Positions 16,365 through 24,898 of a stretch of 64,000 nt of DNA are shown here, one piece after another (position 1 is the first letter of the stretch; each line of letters begins with the position of its first letter). The DNA is from Corynebacterium renale (GTDB lineage: Bacteria; Actinomycetota; Actinomycetes; Mycobacteriales; Mycobacteriaceae), in the NCBI RefSeq assembly GCF_002563965.1, contig NZ_PDJF01000001.1:1984001-2048000 (forward strand), in the 5' to 3' direction. The notes under the pieces are model-generated. The model did no database searches and was not told where the DNA came from. It saw only the letters and a program-made list of their open reading frames with translations. Both the position numbers and the translations under genes were made by a program.

Positions 16365-17417
16365 TTAGGGTGCCAGACCGATGAGTGGGAGCCCAGCGGT
16401 TTCTTGGAAATCAAGTGCAAGGTTCATGCACTGAATCGCTGCGCCGGCAGTTCCTTTGGTCAGATTGTCAATCGCTGCAGTGACAAGCAAACGTCCTGCG
16501 CGTTCATCGACCGCCACTTGCACTTGGCATACGTTCGCCCCCGCCACGGACTTAGTCTGCGGTTGCAGCCCGGCGGGCAGCAAATAAACACACGATTCAT
16601 CCGCGTAAGCTTCAGCGTAAACACGCCGTACGTCTTCTTCAGTATGGGCCCCATTAAGCGGAGCGCTTGCGACCGTGAGAATACCGCGAGTCATCGGCGC
16701 TAAGACGGGCGTAAAGCTAACACTCACCGATTTTCCAGAGCTAACCTGCTCGAGATTTTGGATGATCTCGGGCACATGACGATGCACTCCCCCAACCCCA
16801 TAGGCTTTGACTGAACCTATAGTTTCAGCACCGAGCATGCTTACCGAAGCTTTCTTGCCTGCTCCGGATACTCCGGTAATGGATGTCACGGCGAAGTCAG
16901 GCTCCACAATCCCTGCCTGGACGGCCGGATACAGGGAAAGAGAGGCGCCCGTCGGAAAGCATCCCGGAACCGCAATACGGTGAGCACCGCGCAATTGGGT
17001 ACGGTTACCTGGCAGTTCCGGCAACCCGTAAGGCCAGCTACCAGCATAATCGTGCGAATCAGCGTAATACCTGTCCCATTCTTCCTGTGACTTCAAGCGG
17101 AAATCCGCGGCACAGTCAATGACCACAGTGCTATCCGGGAGTTGCTGCGCCAATTCCATCGAATGGCCATGCGGCAAACACATAAATACGACATCGTAGC
17201 CTTCCAGGATAGACACAGAGGTAGGTTCCACTGTCTTATGTGCCAACTCTGGAATATGAGGAAGCAAGCTACCCAGTGTGTTCCCAGCATTAGAGTTTCC
17301 TGTTACGGATCCTAGTTGCAGGTTCCCCGCAACATATTCTGGGTGCGAAAGCAGGAGGCGGAGAATCTCCGCGCCTGCATATCCAGATACTCCTGCAATT
17401 GCAACTGTTTTTGTCAT
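16365..17417 (-). CDS. argC: N-acetyl-gamma-glutamyl-phosphate reductase
   Basis: A 350-residue NADPH-dependent reductase. It has an N-terminal dinucleotide motif [17 protein letters not shown] (residues 6-22) and the catalytic-Cys motif AVPGCFPTG (about 152-160). It is the first gene of the arginine operon. The upstream 111 bp contain the pheT terminator and a candidate ArgR site. Confidence 0.96.
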   Translation of the reverse strand: MTKTVAIAGVSGYAGAEILRLLLSHPEYVAGNLQLGSVTGNSNAGNTLGSLLPHIPELAHKTVEPTSVSILEGYDVVFMCLPHGHSMELAQQLPDSTVVIDCAADFRLKSQEEWDRYYADSHDYAGSWPYGLPELPGNRTQLRGAHRIAVPGCFPTGASLSLYPAVQAGIVEPDFAVTSITGVSGAGKKASVSMLGAETIGSVKAYGVGGVHRHVPEIIQNLEQVSSGKSVSVSFTPVLAPMTRGILTVASAPLNGAHTEEDVRRVYAEAYADESCVYLLPAGLQPQTKSVAGANVCQVQVAVDERAGRLLVTAAIDNLTKGTAGAAIQCMNLALDFQETAGLPLIGLAP

Positions 17418-17432
17418 GCTCCAAGACTACTC

Positions 17433-17459
17433 TTTATGCATTTGATTGCAAATTATGCA
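17433..17459 (-). promoter_or_regulatory. candidate ArgR operator / argC promoter region
   Basis: Contains the near-palindrome tgcaaattatgca (17447-17459) next to another tatgca half-site (17435-17440), 18-42 nt upstream of argC. AT-rich TGCAT-type half-sites resemble known ARG boxes. On the minus strand CATAAT (17453-17458) could be the -10, so a bound repressor would block it. No good -35 was found. Confidence 0.4.
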
Positions 17460-17485
17460 CACATACGGGGGTAGATATACAGAAA

Positions 17486-17511
17486 CCCGGTTGCTATAAA
17501 CCGCAACCGGG
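17486..17511 (-). terminator. intrinsic terminator after pheT
   Basis: On the plus strand cccggttgc / gcaaccggg form a 9-bp stem with an 8-nt loop. On the minus strand it is followed by TTTCTGTAT. It lies 18 nt past the pheT stop and separates pheST from the arg operon. Confidence 0.75.
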
Positions 17512-17528
17512 GAAATAAAAGTGGGATA

Positions 17529-20048
17529 CTATCCGCGCATTTCAGCGCCCACTACCTCGCGGGCATGCTTCGCAGCCTCGAGGCGAGCCTCATTAGCTTC
17601 TTCATCTGTCAACGTTCGATCTTGCGCACGGAACAGCAAGGAGAAAGCCAAGGACTTTTTGCCTTCGCCCAAGGAGTCCGAGCGATAGATGTCGAACAAC
17701 TCCACGTCTTCGAGCAAGTCTCCGGCACCTTCAGAGATCAGCCTACGAACCTGCTCAGCGGGAACTTCCTCATCAACAATGAGCGCTAAATCCTGGTGCA
17801 AGGCGGGGAACGCAGACAACGTCGGGGCTGGGAGAACTTCGTCGAAAACCACGGCGGTGAGATCTAGCTCCATCGCGCACACGCGAGCCGGCAAGCCTAG
17901 CCGGGCGATAACCTGCGGGTGCAACTCGCCGGCATAACCAATGATTTCTTCACCGACACGTAGTTGTGCGCATCGACCCGGGTGCCACGGCAACTTTTCA
18001 CCTTGAGCTACCTCAAGTTCAACACCTGCTGCGCGCGCTACCACGCGGGCCGATTCAATTGCATCAGCGTAGGTGTATGGCCGTCCTTCGCCCCAGGGAC
18101 CACTGTAATCCGTTTCACCAGTACCGACTGTAACCACGTGCAGAGGTTGTTGCGGCAAAGAATCTACAAGCTCCGTGATGTCAGCATCGCTTGGACGTGA
18201 AGAAACGTCGGGCATCGGCGACTGCGCCGCACCAGCGAACGCAACCTGCTGGATACCGAAGAGCTGCATATCTTTGCGTCCACGTGCAACATTTCGCGCA
18301 ACTGAATCCAGCATCGACGGCAACAGCGTCGTACCGATAATGCCATAATCTTTTTCCAAGGGATTCTGGACGACAACTGCTTGTCGACGACGATCATCCG
18401 CATCCAGACCCCAGACATCAAAGGTATCGTTAGCGATGAACGGCGTTGGCAGAACTTCAGCGTAACCGTTGTAAGCTAGCGCATGCCCAACTGCCCGGCG
18501 ACGCTTCTGCTGCGGAGACAGCCCACGACCGCCCACAGGGGTAGGCAGGATAGATGGAATACTCTCCAGACCTTCGAGGCGCAATACTTCTTCTACCAAG
18601 TCAACCTTCACTGAAAGGTCGCCACGCCACGTTGGTGGAGTGACTTTGAGCAAGTCACCAGCGCCTCGTTCCACCGTGCAACCGACTTCCTCCAAGCGGT
18701 TAATCACAGTGTCGGCAGGATATTCAACACCTGCTACTTCGGAAGGGAAATGCACGTCCATCTCGATCGGAGCAGGTTCAGGGATGCTGCCAATGAGAGT
18801 GCGTCCGGCCGCTACTTCACCACCTCCGAGTTCAGCCAGCAGAGTTGCCGCTAAGTCCAGCGAAACCTCTACCAGTGCAGGATCAACTTCACGCTCGAAA
18901 CGTCGCGAAGCCTCCGACGACAACTTGTGCCTCCGGGAGGCACGGGCCACCGATAGTGGGTCCCACGTCGCGGACTCTAGGTATACGTTCGTTGTGGCGT
19001 CCGAAATTTCAGAGGTGTTTCCACCCATGACGCCGGCGATGGACTGGATGCCGTTGTTATCGGCGATGATGACGTCGTCATCGGATAGCTCACGGTCAAC
19101 GTGGTCCAAGGTACGCAGCTTCTCCCCTGGCTTTGCCTTGCGGATATGCAGGCCACCTGAAATCTGATCTGCGTCGAAGGCGTGCATAGGCTGCCCAAGC
19201 AGGAACATTACGTAGTTGGTCACGTCAGTCGCCAGGTTGACTGGGCGGGCACCGCATTTCAGCAATTGCTCCTGCATCCAGTACGGGGATTCAATACTTG
19301 GATCAATTCCCCGAACAGCTCGCAGACCGAAGCGACGAGTCTGCGTGTCGTCATCGATGGTCACATCAAGAATTTCACCAGACACAGCGGGGACGTTAAT
19401 GCTGTGGCCAGCGGCTTCGGGGTTAGCAGCGACGTCGACAAGCGTGATATTAAACGCCGAGGCCAGCTCTCGGACCATGCCTCGAGCAGACAATGCATAG
19501 CCACGGTCTGGAGTGACGTTGACGTCGAAGATCGTGTCGTTAAGACCTAGGAAGTCCCGTGCGTCATCGCCGGGGTTTAAACCGAAGGCAGAAGAGTCTT
19601 TGCCCAGGTTAATGATGCCGGTTGTCTGCTGTGAGGCAAGCCCGAGCTCAGCAGCCGAGCAGATCATGCCGTTAGACATGTGGTCGTAGGTCTTGCGGGC
19701 TGCGATCGCAAATCCTCCAGGCAAGACTGCCCCAGGAAGCGAGACAACTACATAGTCGCCCTCCGCGAAATTGCGAGCACCACAAACAATCTCTTGAAGT
19801 TCGCCCGTGCCGTTAGCTTGCCCCACATCAAGGTGGCAGAAACGAATAGGTTTCTTGAAGCCGGTTAGCTCTTCAATGGTTTCCACCCGGCCAATAACAA
19901 GTGGTCCGGAGGTTTCCTCAATGGCCTCATAGCCTTCGGTCTCAAAGCCTACGCGCACGAAACCACTATCTAAATCCTCAGCAGAAACAGACCAGCCGGG
20001 ATTCGCGTGGCCCAAGATTCGGGTAACCCAGTTTTGGGAAATCAACAT
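17529..20048 (-). CDS. pheT: phenylalanyl-tRNA synthetase, beta subunit
   Basis: An 839-residue subunit of the alpha2-beta2 enzyme. It has an N-terminal tRNA-binding EMAP/OB domain (about residues 45-155), a B3/B4 editing domain (about 215-370), a B5 domain (about 410-480) and a C-terminal FDX-ACB anticodon-binding domain (about 745-838, starting SAFPALHQDLALIVDEEVP). GAAGGTG lies 8 nt before ATG 20048. It sits 84 nt downstream of pheS with no terminator between. Confidence 0.97.
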   Translation of the reverse strand: MLISQNWVTRILGHANPGWSVSAEDLDSGFVRVGFETEGYEAIEETSGPLVIGRVETIEELTGFKKPIRFCHLDVGQANGTGELQEIVCGARNFAEGDYVVVSLPGAVLPGGFAIAARKTYDHMSNGMICSAAELGLASQQTTGIINLGKDSSAFGLNPGDDARDFLGLNDTIFDVNVTPDRGYALSARGMVRELASAFNITLVDVAANPEAAGHSINVPAVSGEILDVTIDDDTQTRRFGLRAVRGIDPSIESPYWMQEQLLKCGARPVNLATDVTNYVMFLLGQPMHAFDADQISGGLHIRKAKPGEKLRTLDHVDRELSDDDVIIADNNGIQSIAGVMGGNTSEISDATTNVYLESATWDPLSVARASRRHKLSSEASRRFEREVDPALVEVSLDLAATLLAELGGGEVAAGRTLIGSIPEPAPIEMDVHFPSEVAGVEYPADTVINRLEEVGCTVERGAGDLLKVTPPTWRGDLSVKVDLVEEVLRLEGLESIPSILPTPVGGRGLSPQQKRRRAVGHALAYNGYAEVLPTPFIANDTFDVWGLDADDRRRQAVVVQNPLEKDYGIIGTTLLPSMLDSVARNVARGRKDMQLFGIQQVAFAGAAQSPMPDVSSRPSDADITELVDSLPQQPLHVVTVGTGETDYSGPWGEGRPYTYADAIESARVVARAAGVELEVAQGEKLPWHPGRCAQLRVGEEIIGYAGELHPQVIARLGLPARVCAMELDLTAVVFDEVLPAPTLSAFPALHQDLALIVDEEVPAEQVRRLISEGAGDLLEDVELFDIYRSDSLGEGKKSLAFSLLFRAQDRTLTDEEANEARLEAAKHAREVVGAEMRG

Positions 20049-20132
20049 GGTTAAAACACCTTCAAATAAGAAATATGGCTGTTTATAGACGATCTGGCGC
20101 TGCCCCTGTTGTGCCGCGCCACTGGAGACTTC

Positions 20133-21236
<1,104 letters not shown>

Positions 21237-21277
21237 CTACTGCATATCTGGATGCTTCTACGATGCTAAACAAATAT

Positions 21278-21308
21278 ACCCGTTCCACCATCGCGCGGTG
21301 GAACGGGT
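21278..21308 (-). terminator. intrinsic terminator between the Mop-like gene and pheS
   Basis: acccgttccacc / ggtggaacgggt, a 12-bp perfect stem, extended by outer A/T pairing. On the minus strand it is followed by ATATTTGTTTAG. It ends transcription of the Mop-like gene and may work on both strands. Confidence 0.8.
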
Positions 21309-21341
21309 GCATATGTTTAGCTGGTACGAGCCAAACTATTA

Positions 21342-21557
21342 TTAGTCGTCGATGCCAACCATGACTTCGCTGGACTTGATAACGGCGATTGCTGGCTTGC
21401 CCACTTCCAAACCAAGCTCCTCGATGGAACGGTTGGTGATGGAAGCAGTCACTTCCTGTTCAGTGCCATCGAGCTTAATGGTGACCAGACCATTAACCGC
21501 ACCTTCTTCAATTGCAGTTACAGTTCCGCGAAGTTGATTACGTGCTGAAAGTTTCAT
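21342..21557 (-). CDS. TOBE/Mop-domain molybdenum-pterin-binding-like protein
   Basis: A 71-residue protein made of a single Mop/TOBE fold: MKLSARNQLRGTVTAIEEG, then VNGLVTIKLDG and AVIKSSEVMVGID. Mop proteins bind molybdate or tungstate and act in storage or sensing. No molybdenum genes are nearby, so the ligand is inferred from the family only. ATG 21557 has AGGAG just upstream; an in-frame start at 21611 would add 18 unrelated residues. Confidence 0.85.
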   Translation of the reverse strand: MKLSARNQLRGTVTAIEEGAVNGLVTIKLDGTEQEVTASITNRSIEELGLEVGKPAIAVIKSSEVMVGIDD

Positions 21558-21623
21558 GGCTCCTATGGTAGCAACAGATTCGTGGACGAGTTGATGCTTA
21601 TCGACGACCACGGGAAACGCCTC

Positions 21624-22484
21624 TTAGTCCTCCCCGAAGCCAGCGGAGTCGTCCTCTCCCAGCGCTGTCTGCTTATCAGCGCGCGCCTGCACGCGCGCGG
21701 ACTGGTACAGGCAAATTGCGGAGGCCGTAGCTAAGTTCAGGGACTCGGCACGGCCTCGAATCGGGATGCGTACGCGGTGATCAGCCTGAGCCAGGATTTC
21801 TTCGCTAAGCCCATGCGCTTCATTACCAAAGAGCCATGCCGTTGGCTGGGCAAGAAGTTCGTCAGCATCGTCGAGGTCTACTTCCCCATCAGCCGCGGTT
21901 GCCAGGATCGTCAGGCCGGCGTCGCGAAGCTGTCCGAGCAGCCGATAAATATCACGATCACGGGCAACAGGCAGGTGAAACAACGATCCAGCTGAGGCAC
22001 GGACAGCTTTAGAACTTTGAGGATCAACGGTGTCACCGGCAAAAATGACTGCATCAGCCCCCATGGAATCCGCGTTGCGAATGAGGGTACCTGCGTTACC
22101 AGGCTCAGAAGTTTGGACCGGGACGCTCACCAGACGCGGCTTCCGTAGCGCTTTGGGAACGGACCACAAGACTGGTTCACACACCGCGAAAATACCTTGT
22201 GGCGTAACCGTGTCCGATAGCAGCTTCGCAGCTTTATCGGTGATTGGATGAACATAGACGTTGAGGTACCCGGCAGTACGCAAAACTTCCTCATACCGGA
22301 TAGCTGCATCTTCGGTAACGAAGACGTCGGTGGCTGCACCTGTAGAAACGGCTGCCTCCACGGAGTTTTCACCTTCAACGATGAATCGCTTTACTTTCCT
22401 GCGCTGTGCTGCCCGGTGCAGTTTCGAGGCGTTAACGACGCGTGGGGTGCGTTCGGTGAAAGCATTGTCAAAGTCAAGGTGCAT
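21624..22484 (-). CDS. TrmH/SpoU-family RNA 2'-O-methyltransferase
   Basis: A 286-residue SPOUT enzyme. An N-terminal substrate-binding domain (about residues 15-95, VNASKLHRAAQRRKVKRFIVEGEN) precedes the knot motifs EPGNAGTLIRNADSMGADAV (motif 1), WLFGNEAHGLSEE (motif 2) and IPIRGRAESLNLATASAI (motif 3). It probably methylates rRNA (the mycobacterial neighbour of rplT is called tsnR), but the site is unknown. There is no Shine-Dalgarno; a TAGATT box ends 6 nt before ATG, suggesting a leaderless mRNA. Confidence 0.9.
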   Translation of the reverse strand: MHLDFDNAFTERTPRVVNASKLHRAAQRRKVKRFIVEGENSVEAAVSTGAATDVFVTEDAAIRYEEVLRTAGYLNVYVHPITDKAAKLLSDTVTPQGIFAVCEPVLWSVPKALRKPRLVSVPVQTSEPGNAGTLIRNADSMGADAVIFAGDTVDPQSSKAVRASAGSLFHLPVARDRDIYRLLGQLRDAGLTILATAADGEVDLDDADELLAQPTAWLFGNEAHGLSEEILAQADHRVRIPIRGRAESLNLATASAICLYQSARVQARADKQTALGEDDSAGFGED

Positions 22485-22525
22485 GAGTTCAATCTAGCAA
22501 ACCAGTTTTCTGGCGGTGATACGCG

Positions 22526-22559
22526 TCAACCCCACTTCCACGATGGAAAGTGGGGTTGA
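22526..22559 (-). terminator. hairpin terminator after rplT
   Basis: tcaaccccactt-cca / tgg-aaagtggggttga, a stem of about 14 bp with a small internal irregularity, 28 nt past the L20 stop. It has no T-run on the minus strand, but its position between rplT and the methyltransferase supports a terminator. Confidence 0.6.
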
Positions 22560-22586
22560 TTGTTTCCGGCGTGTGCCTAGGCTGGT

Positions 22587-22970
22587 TTAGGCAGCCTTTG
22601 GAGCGTTGACGTCCTCTGGGAGTGCGTTCTTCGCTGCTTCGCAGATTGCGGAGAAGGTGTCAAAGTCATTGACAGCCAGCTCTGCAAGGATCTTGCGGTC
22701 TACATCGATCTCAGCGAGCTTGAGGCCCTGGATGAGACGGTTGTAGGTGATGCCGTTCATACGAGCAGCAGCGTTGATGCGCTGGATCCACAGCTTACGG
22801 AACTCGTTCTTACGCTTACGACGATCGTTGTAAGCGTAGGTCATCGAGTGCAACCACTGTTCCTTAGCCTTACGGTAGAGGCGGGAACGCTGGCCACGGT
22901 AACCCTTGGCGGACTTCAGAATATCGCGACGCTTCTTCTTGGCGTTTACTGACCGCTTAACTCGTGCCAC
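22587..22970 (-). CDS. rplT: ribosomal protein L20
   Basis: A 127-residue 50S assembly protein. Typical strongly basic N-terminus ([20 protein letters not shown]), the conserved [12 protein letters not shown] block and a C-terminal globular part that binds 23S RNA. The start is GTG 22970 with GGAAG upstream. Last gene of infC-rpmI-rplT. Confidence 0.97.
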   Translation of the reverse strand: MARVKRSVNAKKKRRDILKSAKGYRGQRSRLYRKAKEQWLHSMTYAYNDRRKRKNEFRKLWIQRINAAARMNGITYNRLIQGLKLAEIDVDRKILAELAVNDFDTFSAICEAAKNALPEDVNAPKAA

Positions 22971-23028
22971 GGTGATACTTCCTTAATTTATCTTTGAGGT
23001 TGATAAGGGGTGGGGTTGAACGGGTGGC

Positions 23029-23223
23029 TTATGCCTTACCCAGCAGACGCTTGACGCGCTTGGTGTCTGCCGGTGCCACGTCAACGGTGCCCTTCAGGCG
23101 ACGGGTGCGGGTCGAGGGCTTACCCTCGAGCAGGTGACGACGGCCTGCTTGCTCACGGCGCAGCTTGCCCGAGCCGGTGATCTTCACGCGCTTCGCGGTG
23201 CCCTTGTGGGTCTTCTGCTTCAT
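23029..23223 (-). CDS. rpmI: ribosomal protein L35
   Basis: A 64-residue basic 50S protein ([37 protein letters not shown]). Length is typical. It lies 35 bp downstream of infC and 58 bp upstream of rplT in the usual order. Confidence 0.97.
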   Translation of the reverse strand: MKQKTHKGTAKRVKITGSGKLRREQAGRRHLLEGKPSTRTRRLKGTVDVAPADTKRVKRLLGKA

Positions 23224-23258
23224 GCCTGATCCTTAAACTTGTGAGGGGAAACTGTTGA

Positions 23259-23783
23259 CTACTTCTTGCCCTTGTTACGCACTGGGCCAAACACCATGGT
23301 CATGTTGCGACCATCTTGTTTAGGCTTGCTTTCTACGACGCCGTACTCGGCGACGTCGTCAGCAAGACGCTCAAGGAGGCGGTAACCAAGCTCCGGACGC
23401 GACTGTTCGCGACCACGGAACATGATGGTGACCTTCACCTTGGACCCTTTTTCAAGGAAGCGGATCACGTTGCCACGCTTCGTCTCGTAATCGTGCTGAT
23501 CGATCTTGGGACGTAGTTTCTGTTCCTTGACGACAGTCTGCTGCTGATTGCGACGTGCCTCACGAGCTTTCTGAGCTTGCTCGTAACGGTACTTGCCGTA
23601 GTCCATAATCTTGCAGACCGGCGGTTTAGCGCGAGCTGCGACCTCAACCAAGTCGAGGTCAGCTTCCTCGGCGAGCTTCAACGCATCCTCAATTCGGACA
23701 ATGCCGACCTGTTCCCCACTGGGGCCTACGAGGCGAACCTCGGGGACTCGGATACGCTCATTAATACGAGCTTCAGCGCTGAT
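23259..23783 (-). CDS. infC: translation initiation factor IF-3, started at ATC
   Basis: A 174-residue IF3. The N-terminal domain carries [16 protein letters not shown] and VRIEDAL; a linker ([17 protein letters not shown]) leads to the C-terminal domain with [16 protein letters not shown]. The first ATG (23681) is 34 codons too late and would remove most of the N-domain. Upstream in frame there is no ATG, GTG or TTG before a TAA stop; the only plausible start is ATC at 23781-23783, with GAGGAG 6 nt upstream. Rare AUU-type starts are a hallmark of infC in other bacteria and let IF3 repress its own translation. The C-terminal extension seen in mycobacteria is absent. Confidence 0.93.
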   Translation of the reverse strand: MSAEARINERIRVPEVRLVGPSGEQVGIVRIEDALKLAEEADLDLVEVAARAKPPVCKIMDYGKYRYEQAQKAREARRNQQQTVVKEQKLRPKIDQHDYETKRGNVIRFLEKGSKVKVTIMFRGREQSRPELGYRLLERLADDVAEYGVVESKPKQDGRNMTMVFGPVRNKGKK

Positions 23784-23851
23784 TGTGAACTCCTCAAGTT
23801 GCAGAAATAGTGGTTAACGTACCGCGCTACACCTGAGGGGACCCCCGCAAC

Positions 23852-23883
23852 AAAAAACCTGCTCCCTACGACTAAGGAACAGG
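23852..23883 (-). terminator. leader attenuator terminator upstream of infC
   Basis: On the minus strand CCTGTTCCT (23875-23883) pairs with GGGAGCAGG (23858-23866) over 9 bp with two or three G-U pairs and an 8-nt loop, followed by TTTTTT (23852-23857). It lies 68 nt before the infC start codon and inside its transcript, so it should act as a conditional terminator. A short hairpin with a GAAA loop (CGGTA/TACCG) lies just upstream. Confidence 0.75.
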
Positions 23884-23955
23884 AATACATGTTGCTACCG
23901 GTATTTCTACCGATGTGACCTTTAACCAACCTTGTGTGGCGGCGTGAGGTGGGAT
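23872..23955 (-). CDS. candidate infC leader peptide with ATC start
   Basis: Putative 27-codon frame starting ATC (23953-23955) behind AAGAGGAG and a 3-nt spacer. It ends TAG (23872-23874). Its last three sense codons CCT GTT CCT are exactly the 5' arm of the attenuator hairpin, so a ribosome reaching the stop would mask the terminator stem. The Shine-Dalgarno/ATC arrangement copies that of infC. No translation evidence exists, and the spacer is short. The peptide would begin with initiator Met, then PPHAATQGWLKV. Confidence 0.4.
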   Translation of the reverse strand: MPPHAATQGWLKVTSVEIPVATCIPVP

Positions 23956-24008
23956 GTACTCCTCTTGTAGCCCTGACGCGTGTGCGCCAACGGGCGGTAG
24001 TGATAGAT

Positions 24009-24037
24009 ATGATACACACTCACCGTCGGGTATGCAA
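24009..24037 (-). promoter_or_regulatory. infC-rpmI-rplT promoter
   Basis: -35 TTGCAT (24032-24037), 17-nt spacer, -10 TATCAT (24009-24014) on the minus strand. The predicted start near 24002 gives a leader of about 220 nt holding the candidate leader peptide and attenuator. This explains the 310-nt gene-free stretch 23784-24093. Confidence 0.7.
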
Positions 24038-24093
24038 ATTATGTTATCCCCACGCTACGAGGCGTCATCCCGAGCTACTCCTACCGTTGAGCT

Positions 24094-24810
24094 TTACCGA
24101 TGTTCTAAATAGACAACTGCATTGTCTCCACCTGTGCAAACATATGAATCACGATCGCGGTAACTACACCTCATGTCATATGCCAGTTGCGTAGTAGGTG
24201 AATTCACCTTGACTGCAACAGTGCCGGACTGACCTCGATTCAATTCCATTGCTATCGCGGTGTTTTCCGCAAAGCCACACGTGGTGTTTTCAGAGCCTCG
24301 GTAAATCGCAAAAACTCCAGTGAGTCCGCATGGTTGAGCGTCGGTAGGCACCTGAAATTGAGAAGTTGGCGCCTGGGAACGTGGCGCAGAGGGTTCCTTG
24401 TCAGGCAACCGCTGCTCAGGAGCCGGCTGTGAGGCTTCCACGACGGTTGTTTCTTCAACGATGACCGTTGTCGTCACTGGAGCCGTCTTGGCGCCTGACC
24501 CCTGAGATGGTGTGAGAAATTGGGTGTACACAAACCACGCCAAAACTATTGCGCCGACGATAAGCAGCAAGAATATGACTACAGTCTTCCATGGGTTGGA
24601 TTGACGCTGAACCGGACCGTGAGCAACATGTTCCGCATAGCCCGCTCCTCCTTCGACCGGACGGCCTGAAAAGTTCTGGTGCGCGGCAGGCGTGCCATAT
24701 TGCTGACGAGTCAATCCGGCGTAACCATCGTCCCACGTGTTGCCCATCCGCGGCGGATCGTCCGGGACATCAACGCGAGGAAGCGATTGAGTATCGTCGT
24801 CTTTTTCCAT
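24094..24810 (-). CDS. membrane-anchored protein with extracytoplasmic domain, function unknown
   Basis: A 238-residue protein. A charged, Gly/Pro-rich cytoplasmic N-terminus (about 1-72) is followed by one membrane helix (KTVVIFLLLIVGAIVLAWFV, about 75-94), a Thr/Val/Pro/Ser-rich linker and a C-terminal domain (about 155-238). That domain has four Cys residues (PCGLTG, TTCGFAE, MRCSYR, YVCTGG) that could form two disulfides outside the cell. The start was set at ATG 24810, with AGGGTG 6 nt upstream; ATG 24816 is possible. It lies between uvrA and infC, as a conserved hypothetical does in relatives. Confidence 0.8.
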   Translation of the reverse strand: MEKDDDTQSLPRVDVPDDPPRMGNTWDDGYAGLTRQQYGTPAAHQNFSGRPVEGGAGYAEHVAHGPVQRQSNPWKTVVIFLLLIVGAIVLAWFVYTQFLTPSQGSGAKTAPVTTTVIVEETTVVEASQPAPEQRLPDKEPSAPRSQAPTSQFQVPTDAQPCGLTGVFAIYRGSENTTCGFAENTAIAMELNRGQSGTVAVKVNSPTTQLAYDMRCSYRDRDSYVCTGGDNAVVYLEHR

Positions 24811-24898
24811 AGCCATCACCCTAGTGGGCCAATACTGTTGACCACAATAGGAACATTAGTTTCGCACGGTACCTAAATACGACTCTTTTGAGAACCTC

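Noticed and set aside
23726..24019. 97-codon ATG/GTG frame covering the infC leader
   Set aside because: Its start lies upstream of the predicted transcript start, it has no Shine-Dalgarno site, and the product is Cys/Ser/Arg-rich without likeness to a protein.
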